The notes beneath the pieces were generated by a model, which had not been told where the DNA came from, did no database searches, and saw only the letters and a program-made list of their open reading frames with translations. The position numbers and the translations under genes were made by a program. Positions 5,765 to 12,989 of a stretch of 15,683 nt of DNA are shown here, piece after piece. Origin of the DNA: Rhodobacterales bacterium (GTDB lineage: Bacteria; Pseudomonadota; Alphaproteobacteria; Rhodobacterales; Rhodobacteraceae); NCBI GenBank assembly GCA_009992615.1, contig JAACVA010000024.1:1-15683 (forward strand), in the 5' to 3' direction. The stretch's first letter is position 1. The number at the start of each line of letters is the position of its first letter.

Positions 5765-6379
5765 ATGTCGAAGATGCCATTTTTTATCATTGCGGGCCTG
5801 ACGGTTGCATTGGCCGCAGGCGGCACCGCCTGGTGGTTGGCCCGCCCCACTGATGCCCGGTTTGCACATTGCAGCGCCTCCTCTGTCGCGGGTGCAACCA
5901 TTGGCGGCCCGTTTAGCCTGGTTGATGAAACTGGCGCAACCGTGACAGATGTCGAGGTTCTGACGAAACCCTCGCTGGTCTATTTCGGCTATACGTTCTG
6001 CCCCGATGTCTGTCCGACCGACAGTGCGCGCAACGCCGAGGCTCTGGATCTGTTGCAACAGCGCGGCTATGACGCGCAGGCTGTGTTCATCACGATCGAC
6101 CCGGCGCGTGACACCGTCGAAAGAGTGCGGGAATTCACCGATTATTTTCACGATGACATGATCGGTCTGACCGGCAGCGCCGATCAGGTCGCGGTGGCGT
6201 CACGGGCCTACAAGACCTATTCTGCCAAACAGGAGACGGGCGACGAGTATTACCTGATGGATCATTCCACGTTCACCTATCTGGTTTTGCCTGACGCGGG
6301 GTTTGTCCAGTTTTTCCGTCGCGAGAACACCCCGCAGGAAATTGCCGACACAATGGCCTGTTTCATCGACGCAAGCTGA
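5765..6379 (+). CDS. senC: SCO1/SenC family copper chaperone or thiol reductase
   Basis: 204 residues. One N-terminal helix (about 5-25) anchors a periplasmic thioredoxin-like domain. The SCO motif is intact: C79-P-D-V-C83 (YFGYTFCPDVCPTD) with the distant copper ligand H167 (YLMDHSTFTYLV). TIDPARDT (110-117) is another family hallmark. SCO proteins load or reduce the CuA site of cytochrome oxidase subunit II and receive Cu(I) from PCu(A)C, encoded just upstream. AGGATA precedes the ATG. An extra Cys (C36) lies just after the anchor. No oxidase genes are in the window, so the target enzyme (aa3 or cbb3) is unknown. The stop codon lies two bases from the stop of the convergent glycosyltransferase gene. 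Confidence 0.95.
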   Translation: MSKMPFFIIAGLTVALAAGGTAWWLARPTDARFAHCSASSVAGATIGGPFSLVDETGATVTDVEVLTKPSLVYFGYTFCPDVCPTDSARNAEALDLLQQRGYDAQAVFITIDPARDTVERVREFTDYFHDDMIGLTGSADQVAVASRAYKTYSAKQETGDEYYLMDHSTFTYLVLPDAGFVQFFRRENTPQEIADTMACFIDAS

Positions 6380-6381
6380 CG

Positions 6382-7971
6382 TCAGGGCAGGCGGTACAGA
6401 CGAACATAGGTTCCGGCCAGCCAGCCAACGGCCACCTGAGGATAGGACAGGGGCGTTGCGCGGCCGCTGACGATCAGGCCGCCGGGGTGGGCGGCGCTCC
6501 AGGCGTCAAGGGCGGCCGGGTCCACCACATCGACCGGTGCCGAGAGCCGCGCGGTAAAGCCAAACTCGCCCTGATAGCGATAGCCGTCGATCACGACGCC
6601 GGCCGCGGGGGCACGCGTCAGCTCGGCGGCAAAGCGCGCTGTGTCGAAATGCTCGACCAGGGGGGCGCGCAGGGCAACCTGCACGACAAGCAGCGTGACC
6701 GGAGCAATCAGCGCCCAACCCAGCGTCGGGGCACGACGCCCGGCCAAGCCCAGCAGGGCAATGCCCGCAAAACCCAGAACCGCCGACAACACGATGCCCA
6801 GCGGCCCCATCGTGGTGACGGGCCCACCGTCGATCTCGGCCCGCCCGGTTGCCAGAAGGACGGCCCAGACAAGAACCGGCGCGATCACGACAAACCCCAG
6901 AACCGCCGGGACCAATCCGCGTCGCGGTGGCGGGGCGGCGGCCAGGGCAAGGGCGGCCGCGGGCAAGGCAGGCAGCAGATAATGCAATTGCTTGCCCGAG
7001 ATCAGCGAGAACAGGCAAAGTGTTCCCAGCCCCCAGATCATCAGGAACCGCGCCCGGCGATCCTGCCACAGGCCGGGGGCCAACAGCCCCCGCAGCGCGG
7101 GCCAGCGCCAGGCCCAGGGCCACAGCAGGATCGGCAGCATAGCAACAAAAAACCAGATCGGCCGCGCGTGGTCAAAGGCGTTTACCATGCGTCCCGCGCT
7201 TTGGCGCCACAACACCTCGGCCCGGTATTCGGCCCCCCCCAGCCACAGCGCAGGCACCAGCCAGAGGGAAAGAATTGCCAGTGCAACCGCAAGCGCACCA
7301 AGCAGGCGGAGATACCAGGCGCCATGACGACCGGGCTCAGCGGCGGCGCGGCTCCAGCCAGGTCGGCTCAGCGCCAAAGGCAGAAGGTGGATCAGAATGA
7401 CCGGCCCCTTTGCAAGAACCCCAAACGCCAGGGCCGCCCCCAAAAGCAGCATCGCCCTGCGGTCTGTACTGGTGTCCATCCAGACCAGCGCCAGCGCACC
7501 GGTCAGCGTTGCCGTGGCCAGCATCGTGTCGAACATCGTCAGCGAACCATAGAGCGCGAAGATCCCGGTGGTGGCAAGGATCAGCGCGGCCCGCGCCCCA
7601 AGGCCCGGACGGTCGGGAAACAGCCTGTCGCCCAGCCGCCACGTCAAGGCAACGGCCAGCAGACCAAAGACCGGGGCCACCATCCGGGCGGCCACTTCGC
7701 TGACACCGCTCAATGACCAGACAAGGTTGATCAGCCAGAACAGCAACGGCGGCTTGTGGCCGTAGATCTGGCCGTTCAGATGGGGCACGACAAAGGTTCC
7801 GTCGCGCTGCATTTCCCATGCGACGGTCAGATACCGTGTTTCGTCGACCGGCAGCACGGGCCGCAGAAGCGGCAGTGCCACAGCACCGGCCAATGCCAGG
7901 GCAAGCGCCAGAAAACCCAGCCTGCGGGCCTCAAGGTAGGTCGCCCGGGGCGTTTCGTTTGGCTGGGTCAT
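6382..7971 (-). CDS. ArnT-like GT39/PMT_2 lipid-linked sugar transferase
   Basis: 529 residues, polytopic, with a hydrophobic N-terminal half and a C-terminal periplasmic segment. It has the ArnT/PMT hallmarks: D43-E44 in PVDETRYLTVAWEM on the first periplasmic loop and GHKPPLLFWLINLVW (71-85). The family (GT-C fold) moves a sugar from a polyprenyl phosphate donor to lipid A, a protein or another envelope acceptor at the outer face of the inner membrane. The length fits ArnT (about 550). It is the last gene of a minus-strand cassette with a polyprenyl-phosphate glycosyltransferase and a LAB_N protein, which supports the same pathway. The sugar and acceptor cannot be read from sequence. AGGA lies nine bases before the ATG. 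The 144 bases between it and the LAB_N gene hold no gene or clear terminator. Confidence 0.88.
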   Translation of the reverse strand: MTQPNETPRATYLEARRLGFLALALALAGAVALPLLRPVLPVDETRYLTVAWEMQRDGTFVVPHLNGQIYGHKPPLLFWLINLVWSLSGVSEVAARMVAPVFGLLAVALTWRLGDRLFPDRPGLGARAALILATTGIFALYGSLTMFDTMLATATLTGALALVWMDTSTDRRAMLLLGAALAFGVLAKGPVILIHLLPLALSRPGWSRAAAEPGRHGAWYLRLLGALAVALAILSLWLVPALWLGGAEYRAEVLWRQSAGRMVNAFDHARPIWFFVAMLPILLWPWAWRWPALRGLLAPGLWQDRRARFLMIWGLGTLCLFSLISGKQLHYLLPALPAAALALAAAPPPRRGLVPAVLGFVVIAPVLVWAVLLATGRAEIDGGPVTTMGPLGIVLSAVLGFAGIALLGLAGRRAPTLGWALIAPVTLLVVQVALRAPLVEHFDTARFAAELTRAPAAGVVIDGYRYQGEFGFTARLSAPVDVVDPAALDAWSAAHPGGLIVSGRATPLSYPQVAVGWLAGTYVRLYRLP

Positions 7972-8115
7972 TCGGTCATTCCTGCGGTTTTGCGCGGGCG
8001 CGGGCGCTTTTCATGGCGGGAATCGCAGGCAAGCCGCGCCCCGGCCCGTGGTGTCAGAAGGGCGGTAAAGGTCACGCCAAACAGCCCGCATCTGTCGCAC
8101 CAGCGCAGCCGCAGA

Positions 8116-8415
8116 TCAGCGTCGTCGGCTTGCATGGATCAGCCAGAGGTTTCGGGAATATATTACGACTCCAAGCATCTGGCCCAGGATGAAAACCGGA
8201 TCCTTGCGATACAGCGCATAGGCCAGCAGCATCACCCCGCCACTCAGCGAAAAATACCAGAAGGCAACCGGCATCACCGAGGATTTCGCGCGCTCGGAGG
8301 CGATCCATTGCACCATGAAGCGGGCGGTGAACATCAATTGCGCGCTCAGCCCGAAGATGACCCAGGCAAGCTCGGCTGTGCTTGCCACATGCAGCACTTG
8401 CATCAGCCACGTCAT
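8116..8415 (-). CDS. LAB_N (lipid-A-disaccharide synthase N-terminal) three-helix membrane protein
   Basis: 99 residues with three predicted membrane helices: about 8-27 (ELAWVIFGLSAQLMFTARF), 42-62 (PVAFWYFSLSGGVMLLAYAL) and 67-90 (DPVFILGQMLGVVIYSRNLWLI). QWIASERAKSSVMPVAFWYFS is the conserved LAB_N signature. The domain is named for its fusion to LpxB in some bacteria, but stand-alone copies beside polyprenyl-phosphate glycosyltransferases are common. Its three-helix layout resembles MtN3/PQ-loop half-transporters, so movement of the lipid-linked sugar across the membrane is possible (inference). The ATG was chosen over an in-frame one further up because it overlaps the stop of the upstream glycosyltransferase (ATGA). 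The C-terminus is basic (HASRRR), probably cytoplasmic. Confidence 0.88.
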   Translation of the reverse strand: MTWLMQVLHVASTAELAWVIFGLSAQLMFTARFMVQWIASERAKSSVMPVAFWYFSLSGGVMLLAYALYRKDPVFILGQMLGVVIYSRNLWLIHASRRR

Positions 8416-9164
8416 GTGCGCCTTCCTGATTCCAGGCGACAAGGCCGTGCAACCTCGGTTGGCCGGCATTTCTTGCGCCGCCGCAAAAGCCAGGCCACGC
8501 CCATCAGATCGACCACCCCCACGAGACCGCGCTGAAGGTTCGAGTAATGCGATTGCCCGCCCGTCCGCGACCGGTGCGTGACATCGACATGGACAATCGC
8601 CCAGCCCTCCCGCGCGAAAAGCGCGGGCAGATAGCGGTGCATGTGGTCAAAGTAGGGCAAAGCCAAAAAATCGTCGCGGCGAAAAGATTTCAGGCCGCAT
8701 CCGGTGTCTTTGGTCCCATCTTTCAGCACCCAGGATCTGATCCGGTTGGCCAGAACAGAGGCCAGCCGCCGCCAAAGGGTGTCTTTCCGGGCCATGCGTT
8801 GACCGGCCACCAGCCCAAGCCGGGGCACCTGCGGGCCGGTCCATGGGGCAAGAAGTTTTGGAATTTCTGTTGGCGGGTTTTGCCCGTCGCCATCCAATGT
8901 GCAGATGATGTCGAACCTTGCCGCGCGCACACCGCTGTGAATGGCGGCCGACTGTCCGCCGGACACGTCATGCCGTAAAACCCTCAGTTGTGGCACGCGG
9001 CCCAAGGCGGCCTGTAACAGCATCGCCATGCCATCGTCTGATCCGTCGTCGATCACGATGATTTCAAACGCGCTTGTGCCGCCGACATTCCCGACGATTT
9101 CGTCGATCAGAGAAATGATATTGGTGGCCTCGTTCTTGCAAGGCACAACTATGGAAGTTTTCAC
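8412..9164 (-). CDS. polyprenyl-phosphate glycosyltransferase (GT2, DPM1/ArnC-like)
   Basis: 250 residues with a GTG start. The GT-A fold begins at once: KTSIVVPCKNEATNI, then EIIVIDDGSDDG (nucleotide-sugar binding), SGGQSAAIHSGVRAA and the metal-binding LDGDGQNPP. GTKDTGCGLKSFRRD fits the acceptor region of dolichol/undecaprenyl-phosphate sugar transferases. One hydrophobic stretch near the C-terminus (GLVGVVDLMGVAWLL) may attach it to the membrane. It probably charges undecaprenyl phosphate with a sugar used by the GT39 enzyme two genes on. The start is uncertain: GTG at 9164 has GGAAG five bases upstream and leaves no odd N-terminus, but in-frame ATG codons at 9212 and 9254 would add 16 or 30 residues that look unlike the family. 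The LAB_N gene overlaps its stop by four bases. Confidence 0.87.
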   Translation of the reverse strand: MKTSIVVPCKNEATNIISLIDEIVGNVGGTSAFEIIVIDDGSDDGMAMLLQAALGRVPQLRVLRHDVSGGQSAAIHSGVRAARFDIICTLDGDGQNPPTEIPKLLAPWTGPQVPRLGLVAGQRMARKDTLWRRLASVLANRIRSWVLKDGTKDTGCGLKSFRRDDFLALPYFDHMHRYLPALFAREGWAIVHVDVTHRSRTGGQSHYSNLQRGLVGVVDLMGVAWLLRRRKKCRPTEVARPCRLESGRRT

Positions 9165-9596
9165 TGACGCTTCCGTTCGTTTCCAGTTTCCGGGCAGAAC
9201 GCTGTACGGCATCTCCAAAGATCGGCCCTGCATCGGCACGGGTGACCAGGCCAATTTTGATTTTCAACTCTGCAGGCGATGGTTCTTTGCCAGGCCATGC
9301 CCAGGTTTCCGTTTTACTGACGTTCTTTTTACGTCTCTTCCGATTTTGTGCCAATTCACCTAACGCAGCCCAGTAAGCCGTCAACGGGCTGTCTGCAATG
9401 CGGAATACAACATTGGTCAGGCAATGCCATTGCCAGAAGGGCCGTTTTGGTTGACAGGCGAAACCCTGTCGCGGCCCTCCGGCGCGCGCCGTGCGGTTTG
9501 CTGCAAATCATTCGTTTTCATCGGTGCGCCATCCTTCCCTGCACGGTGTACCGGGGGTATCATCGCGTTGTAAGTGACAGACCGTGGATCGCAGAT
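9165..9596. other. 432-base non-coding stretch between divergent genes
   Basis: The region lies between the GT2 gene (minus) and the MgtC-like gene (plus) and is likely to hold both promoters. It has lower GC and more T-runs around 9311-9355 (GTTTTACTGACGTTCTTTTTACG area). Two simple hairpins are visible: CAGCCC (9366-9371) with GGGCTG (9386-9391), and GACAGG (9453-9458) with CCTGTC (9465-9470). No coding frame here shows family resemblance, and no sure promoter could be placed. Confidence 0.55.
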
Positions 9597-10853
9597 ATGA
9601 TGCAGGATCAGTTTTTCCGATTGGGCGTTGCGCTTGCGATTGGGCTGTTGGTCGGGCTGGAGCGCGGTTGGCGCGAACGCGAAGACCCCGCAGGCAGCCG
9701 CACCGCCGGGCTGCGAACCTTCGGAATTTTCGGCCTGCTTGGCGGGATTTTCGCCGTCCTTGCGGCCCAGATGGCCGCCCCGGTGGTCTTTGCCGCCGGT
9801 TTTCTCGCGGTGGCTGCGTTGTTTGGCCTGTTTCAGTTTCATGAATCCCTCCATGATGAAAACCGCAGTGTTACGGGCGTCATGGCCGGTCTTGGGGTGT
9901 TTGGACTGGGTGCATTGGCGGTCAGCGGCGATTACCGCGTGGCTGCGGCCGGGGCGGCTGCGCTGGCTGGTGTTCTGGCCAGCCGCGAGATTTTGCACGC
10001 CGCCCTGCGTCGGGTGAGCTGGATCGAGCTGCGCTCGGCGCTGGTGTTGGCGGTGATGACAACCATTGTCCTGCCCATCCTGCCAAACCGCGCCGTTGAT
10101 CCCTGGGGCGGCCTGAACCCTTGGGAAATCTGGTTCTTTACCGTACTGATCGCAACGATTTCGTTCGGCGGCTATATCGCCGTGCGCGTGCTTGGTCCGA
10201 CGCGTGGCTTGTTGGTCAGCGCGCTTGCGGGGGCTGTTGCATCGTCAACCGCCGTCACGGTTGCGCTGGCGCGGATGGCCAACACGGCCAGCGACGGGCA
10301 GGCGCGCCCGCTGGCCGGTGCGGCGGCGCTGGCGGCGATGGTTTCGGTTCTGCGCGTGCTGGTCGTCGTCGCGCTGTTGCGCCGCGAAGTTCTGCCTCAT
10401 CTTGCCGTGCCGGCGCTTTTGGCTGCGGGCGTTCTCGGGGTGTCAGGGATCGTCATGGTTTTGCGCAGTACCGCCGCACGGCAACCGCAGGAAATGCTGC
10501 AAAACCCTTTCGAGTTGCGCGCCCTTCTGATCTTTGCTGCGCTGTTTGCCCTGGTTTCCACGGCAAGTGCGGCACTGGTGGGCCAGTTCGGCGGTTCAAG
10601 CCTTGCTGTGACATCCGCTTTGTCGGGTATGTTCGACGTTGATGTCGCGGTTCTCAGTGCGCTGCGCCTTGAGGTGGCCGTCGTCGGGGTGCCGATGATC
10701 GCAACGGCAATCCTTGTTGCGCTGGGGGCGAATGCGATCGGACGGATGACGCTGGCCGTCTTGGCCGGGCCTATGCGATTCTGGTTGCCGCTTCTCGCCT
10801 GCACAGCCACCGCTGCCGCCGTCGGCGCGATTGCCGTCGCCCTTGCGGGTTGA
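9597..10853 (+). CDS. MgtC/SapB-DUF4010 multi-pass membrane protein
   Basis: 418 residues, about a dozen hydrophobic segments. The N-terminal part carries the MgtC/SapB signature LAIGLLVGLERGWRERE followed by AGLRTFGIFGLLGG. The C-terminal half (about 190-415) is a DUF4010-type membrane region (ALAGAVASSTAVTVALARMA; QFGGSSLAVTSALSGMFDVDVAV). Proteins of this two-part form are widespread inner-membrane proteins of unknown activity; MgtC itself is tied to Mg2+ limitation and ATP synthase control in Salmonella, but that role should not be assumed here. The start at ATG 9597 (or the adjoining ATG 9600) begins just before the first helix; an in-frame extension to 9348 is Arg/Cys-rich and lacks family resemblance. 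No partner gene is obvious and the gene seems to stand alone, with 117 bases before the next. Confidence 0.88.
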   Translation: MMQDQFFRLGVALAIGLLVGLERGWREREDPAGSRTAGLRTFGIFGLLGGIFAVLAAQMAAPVVFAAGFLAVAALFGLFQFHESLHDENRSVTGVMAGLGVFGLGALAVSGDYRVAAAGAAALAGVLASREILHAALRRVSWIELRSALVLAVMTTIVLPILPNRAVDPWGGLNPWEIWFFTVLIATISFGGYIAVRVLGPTRGLLVSALAGAVASSTAVTVALARMANTASDGQARPLAGAAALAAMVSVLRVLVVVALLRREVLPHLAVPALLAAGVLGVSGIVMVLRSTAARQPQEMLQNPFELRALLIFAALFALVSTASAALVGQFGGSSLAVTSALSGMFDVDVAVLSALRLEVAVVGVPMIATAILVALGANAIGRMTLAVLAGPMRFWLPLLACTATAAAVGAIAVALAG

Positions 10854-10906
10854 TGGGCGCAAGCGTTTCGAGACATGTTGATTAGGCTGGCCGCGCACAA
10901 CAGGGC

Positions 10907-10936
10907 TTGGAAAGCCTGCGGCGCGCGACCTATACC
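10907..10936 (+). promoter_or_regulatory. possible sigma-70-type promoter of the CinA-like operon
   Basis: TTGGAA (10907-10912), an 18-base spacer and TATACC (10931-10936) form a plausible -35/-10 pair, 35 bases ahead of the GTG start at 10971. Both boxes are imperfect, so this is tentative. Confidence 0.3.
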
Positions 10937-10970
10937 TTTGCCACATACCCAGTGATCAAGGAGTGTTCCC

Positions 10971-11705
10971 GTGCCGAACCCAACCGCCGCCATGCTGGTC
11001 ATCGGAGATGAAATCCTGTCCGGGCGCACACGTGACGCCAACATGCACCATCTGGCGGGCGAGCTGACAAAGCACGGCATCACCCTGCGCGAGGTGCGCA
11101 TCGTATCCGATGACCACGACGCGATCGTTGCCGCGCTGAACGCTCTGCGTGCGAGCCATGACCATGTGTTCACCTCGGGGGGGATCGGCCCCACCCATGA
11201 CGACATCACCGCCGACAGCATCGCCGCCGCCTTTGGCGTGCCGATCGACCTGCGCGCAGATGCTGCGGCGCTGCTGGCCGCCCACTACGAACAACAGGGG
11301 TCTGAGTTCAATACCGCGCGCCAGCGCATGGCGCGTATCCCCGACGGGGCAACCCTGATCGAAAATCCGGTGTCGATCGCCCCGGGGTTCACCCTTGGCA
11401 ATGTCCATGTGATGGCGGGTGTGCCTTCGGTGTTTCAGGCGATGGTGGCCAGCGTGTTGCCCACGCTGACCGGCGGTGCGCCGCTGTTGTCGCAAACCCT
11501 GCGGATTGATCGGGGTGAAGGCGATATTGCCGGGCCGCTGGGCGACCTGGCGGCCGCCTTTCCCGACCTGTCCATCGGATCTTACCCGTTCCAACGCAAC
11601 GGTGCTTTCGGCAGCAACATCGTGATCCGCGGCCACGATGGCGCCCTGCTGAGCGCGGCGATGACGCAACTGCGCGCGCTGTTCCCCGAGCCTGCCACGG
11701 AATGA
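10971..11705 (+). CDS. molybdopterin-binding-fold protein (CinA N-terminal / MoaB-like)
   Basis: 244 residues with a GTG start backed by AAGGAG seven bases upstream. The MoCF_biosynth domain covers about 5-170: AAMLVIGDEILSGRTRDANMHHLAGEL, the loop FTSGGIGPTHDDITADSIAAAFG and MAGVPSVFQAMV. These match the N-terminal half of CinA; the C-terminal nicotinamide-nucleotide deamidase domain of full CinA is absent, as in a common stand-alone form of alphaproteobacteria. Family members bind molybdopterin or hydrolyse ADP-ribose-like nucleotides; which applies here is not known. No molybdenum-cofactor genes are nearby. It leads a four-gene plus-strand operon, and its stop overlaps the next start (ATGA). 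Confidence 0.9.
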   Translation: MPNPTAAMLVIGDEILSGRTRDANMHHLAGELTKHGITLREVRIVSDDHDAIVAALNALRASHDHVFTSGGIGPTHDDITADSIAAAFGVPIDLRADAAALLAAHYEQQGSEFNTARQRMARIPDGATLIENPVSIAPGFTLGNVHVMAGVPSVFQAMVASVLPTLTGGAPLLSQTLRIDRGEGDIAGPLGDLAAAFPDLSIGSYPFQRNGAFGSNIVIRGHDGALLSAAMTQLRALFPEPATE

Positions 11706-12415
11706 CCCCTGCCGTGCTGTTCGCCGTGCTGGACGCCACATGGCCCGCTGCGCGCACGGTCGCCTTGCCGGCGTTCCTGATCCGCGATGGACAAGGCGGG
11801 GGGAAACGGGTGTCGGCGGCACAGGCCACAGGCGCGGTCGATGCCGCGGATCTGGCTGCCGCCGAACAGGCGATGCAGGCGTTGGGCCAGCCCCCCTTGT
11901 TCATCCTGCGCAGGGCGGATGATCCACTTGATGCGGTGTTGGCCGATCATGGCTATCGCGTGGTTGATCCTACGGTTATTCGCGGCTGTGCCGTCGAAAC
12001 CCTGACCGCCCTGCCGCTGCCCCGCGTGGCCGCCTTCGCCCTGTGGGAGCCATTGCAGATCATGCGCGATATCTGGGCCGAGGCGGGCATCGGCCCGGCC
12101 CGCCTGGCCGTGATGCAGCGTGTCACCGGCCCGAAAACCGCCGTGCTGGGGCGCAGCCATGACAAACCGGCGGGCGTCGCCTTTGTCGCCCTGCACGGCG
12201 ACATCGCCATGGTGCATGCGCTTGAGGTCAGGGTCGCGTCCCGTCGCCAAGGCACCGCGCGCCACATGATGATCTGCGCCGCCCGCTGGGCCGCCGGACA
12301 AGGCGCGCGGCAGATCGCCCTGGCCGTGACCGAGGCCAACACCGGGGCCAATGCGCTGTATGCTTCCCTCGCGATGCCGGTTCGTGCGAAGTATCACTAT
12401 CGCATCAAGGATTGA
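11702..12415 (+). CDS. GNAT-family N-acetyltransferase
   Basis: 237 residues. The C-terminal half holds the GNAT core: VHALEVRVASRRQGTARHMM (acetyl-CoA pyrophosphate loop, R-x-x-G-x-A type) and ALAVTEANTGANALYASLAM (motif B region), ending YHYRIKD. The N-terminal half (1-110) is a divergent second domain rich in Ala, perhaps a degenerate GNAT repeat. The substrate is unknown; small molecules, protein N-termini or antibiotics are all possible. Four-base overlaps and short gaps tie it to the CinA-like gene before it and the CMD-family gene after it, so the three are made from one message. Confidence 0.85.
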   Translation: MTPAVLFAVLDATWPAARTVALPAFLIRDGQGGGKRVSAAQATGAVDAADLAAAEQAMQALGQPPLFILRRADDPLDAVLADHGYRVVDPTVIRGCAVETLTALPLPRVAAFALWEPLQIMRDIWAEAGIGPARLAVMQRVTGPKTAVLGRSHDKPAGVAFVALHGDIAMVHALEVRVASRRQGTARHMMICAARWAAGQGARQIALAVTEANTGANALYASLAMPVRAKYHYRIKD

Positions 12416-12419
12416 CAGC

Positions 12420-12989
12420 ATGACCAAAGACGCACCCACCGCCCTGAACCTGCCCATGGTCGATCCGTTGCCGCCGCAGACGCAGAAATATTTCGATATT
12501 TGTGCCGAAAAGTTGGGCATGGTGCCCAATGTGCTGCGCGCCTATGCGTTTGACATCGCCAAGCTTGAGGCGTTCACCGCGATGTACAATGACCTGATGC
12601 TGGGGGAATCGAACCTCAGCCGGCTTGAGCGTGAGATGATCGCAGTGGCGGTGTCGGCGGAAAACCGCTGTTTTTACTGTCTTGTGGCGCATGGTGCCGC
12701 AGTGCGGCAGTTGTCGGGCGATCCGGTGTTCGGCGAACAGATCGTGTTGAACTGGCGTGTGGCACCTTTGCCACTCCGGCAGAGCGCAATGTTGCACTTT
12801 GCCGCAAAATTGACAGATTCCTGTCACAGCGTCGGGCAAGAAGATCGACAATCGTTGCGGGATGCCGGGTTCAGTGACCGTGATATCTGGGATATCGCTT
12901 CGGTGGCTGGGTTTTTCAACATGACAAATCGGGTGGCGACGGCAACGAATATGAAACCAAATACCGAGTATCACGCTTCCTACAGATGA
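12420..12989 (+). CDS. peroxidase-related CMD/AhpD-like protein
   Basis: 189 residues of the carboxymuconolactone decarboxylase superfamily, uncharacterised peroxidase-related subgroup. The AhpD-type site is intact: E81-N-R-C84-F-Y-C87-L-V-A-H91. Flanking helices (LSRLEREMIAVAVSAENRC; MLHFAAKLTDSC; FSDRDIWDIASVAGFFNMTNRVA) match the family. The cysteine pair and histidine suggest thiol-dependent reduction of peroxides or alkyl hydroperoxides (family knowledge); the physiological substrate is unknown. There is no signal peptide, so it is cytoplasmic. The start is four bases after the GNAT stop, and the stop overlaps the OmpA-like start by four bases. Confidence 0.92.
   Translation: MTKDAPTALNLPMVDPLPPQTQKYFDICAEKLGMVPNVLRAYAFDIAKLEAFTAMYNDLMLGESNLSRLEREMIAVAVSAENRCFYCLVAHGAAVRQLSGDPVFGEQIVLNWRVAPLPLRQSAMLHFAAKLTDSCHSVGQEDRQSLRDAGFSDRDIWDIASVAGFFNMTNRVATATNMKPNTEYHASYR

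Noticed and set aside
5186..6151. Minus-strand open frame of 321 residues opposite the PCu(A)C and SCO genes
   Set aside because: It spans two real plus-strand genes and the gap between them and shows no recognisable domain.
6377..6386. CTGACGTCAG palindrome as a regulator site
   Set aside because: It is explained by two convergent TGA stop codons around CG and has no second pentamer at the 11-base spacing.
6487..7716. Plus-strand open frame of 409 residues opposite the GT39 gene
   Set aside because: It is rich in Gln, Arg, Gly and Pro with no hydrophobic or domain pattern; the opposite strand encodes a clear ArnT-like protein.
9317..9332. Possible third operator copy upstream of the GT2 gene (minus strand GTAAA-N6-GTCAG)
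   Set aside because: Only one pentamer matches; the other agrees at three of five bases, which is expected by chance, and the shared core CTTKCC is absent.
9064..9384. Minus-strand open frame of 106 residues upstream of the GT2 gene
   Set aside because: Its second half is an out-of-frame reading of the GT2 gene and its first half (Lys/Arg-rich) has no family resemblance or convincing ribosome-binding site.
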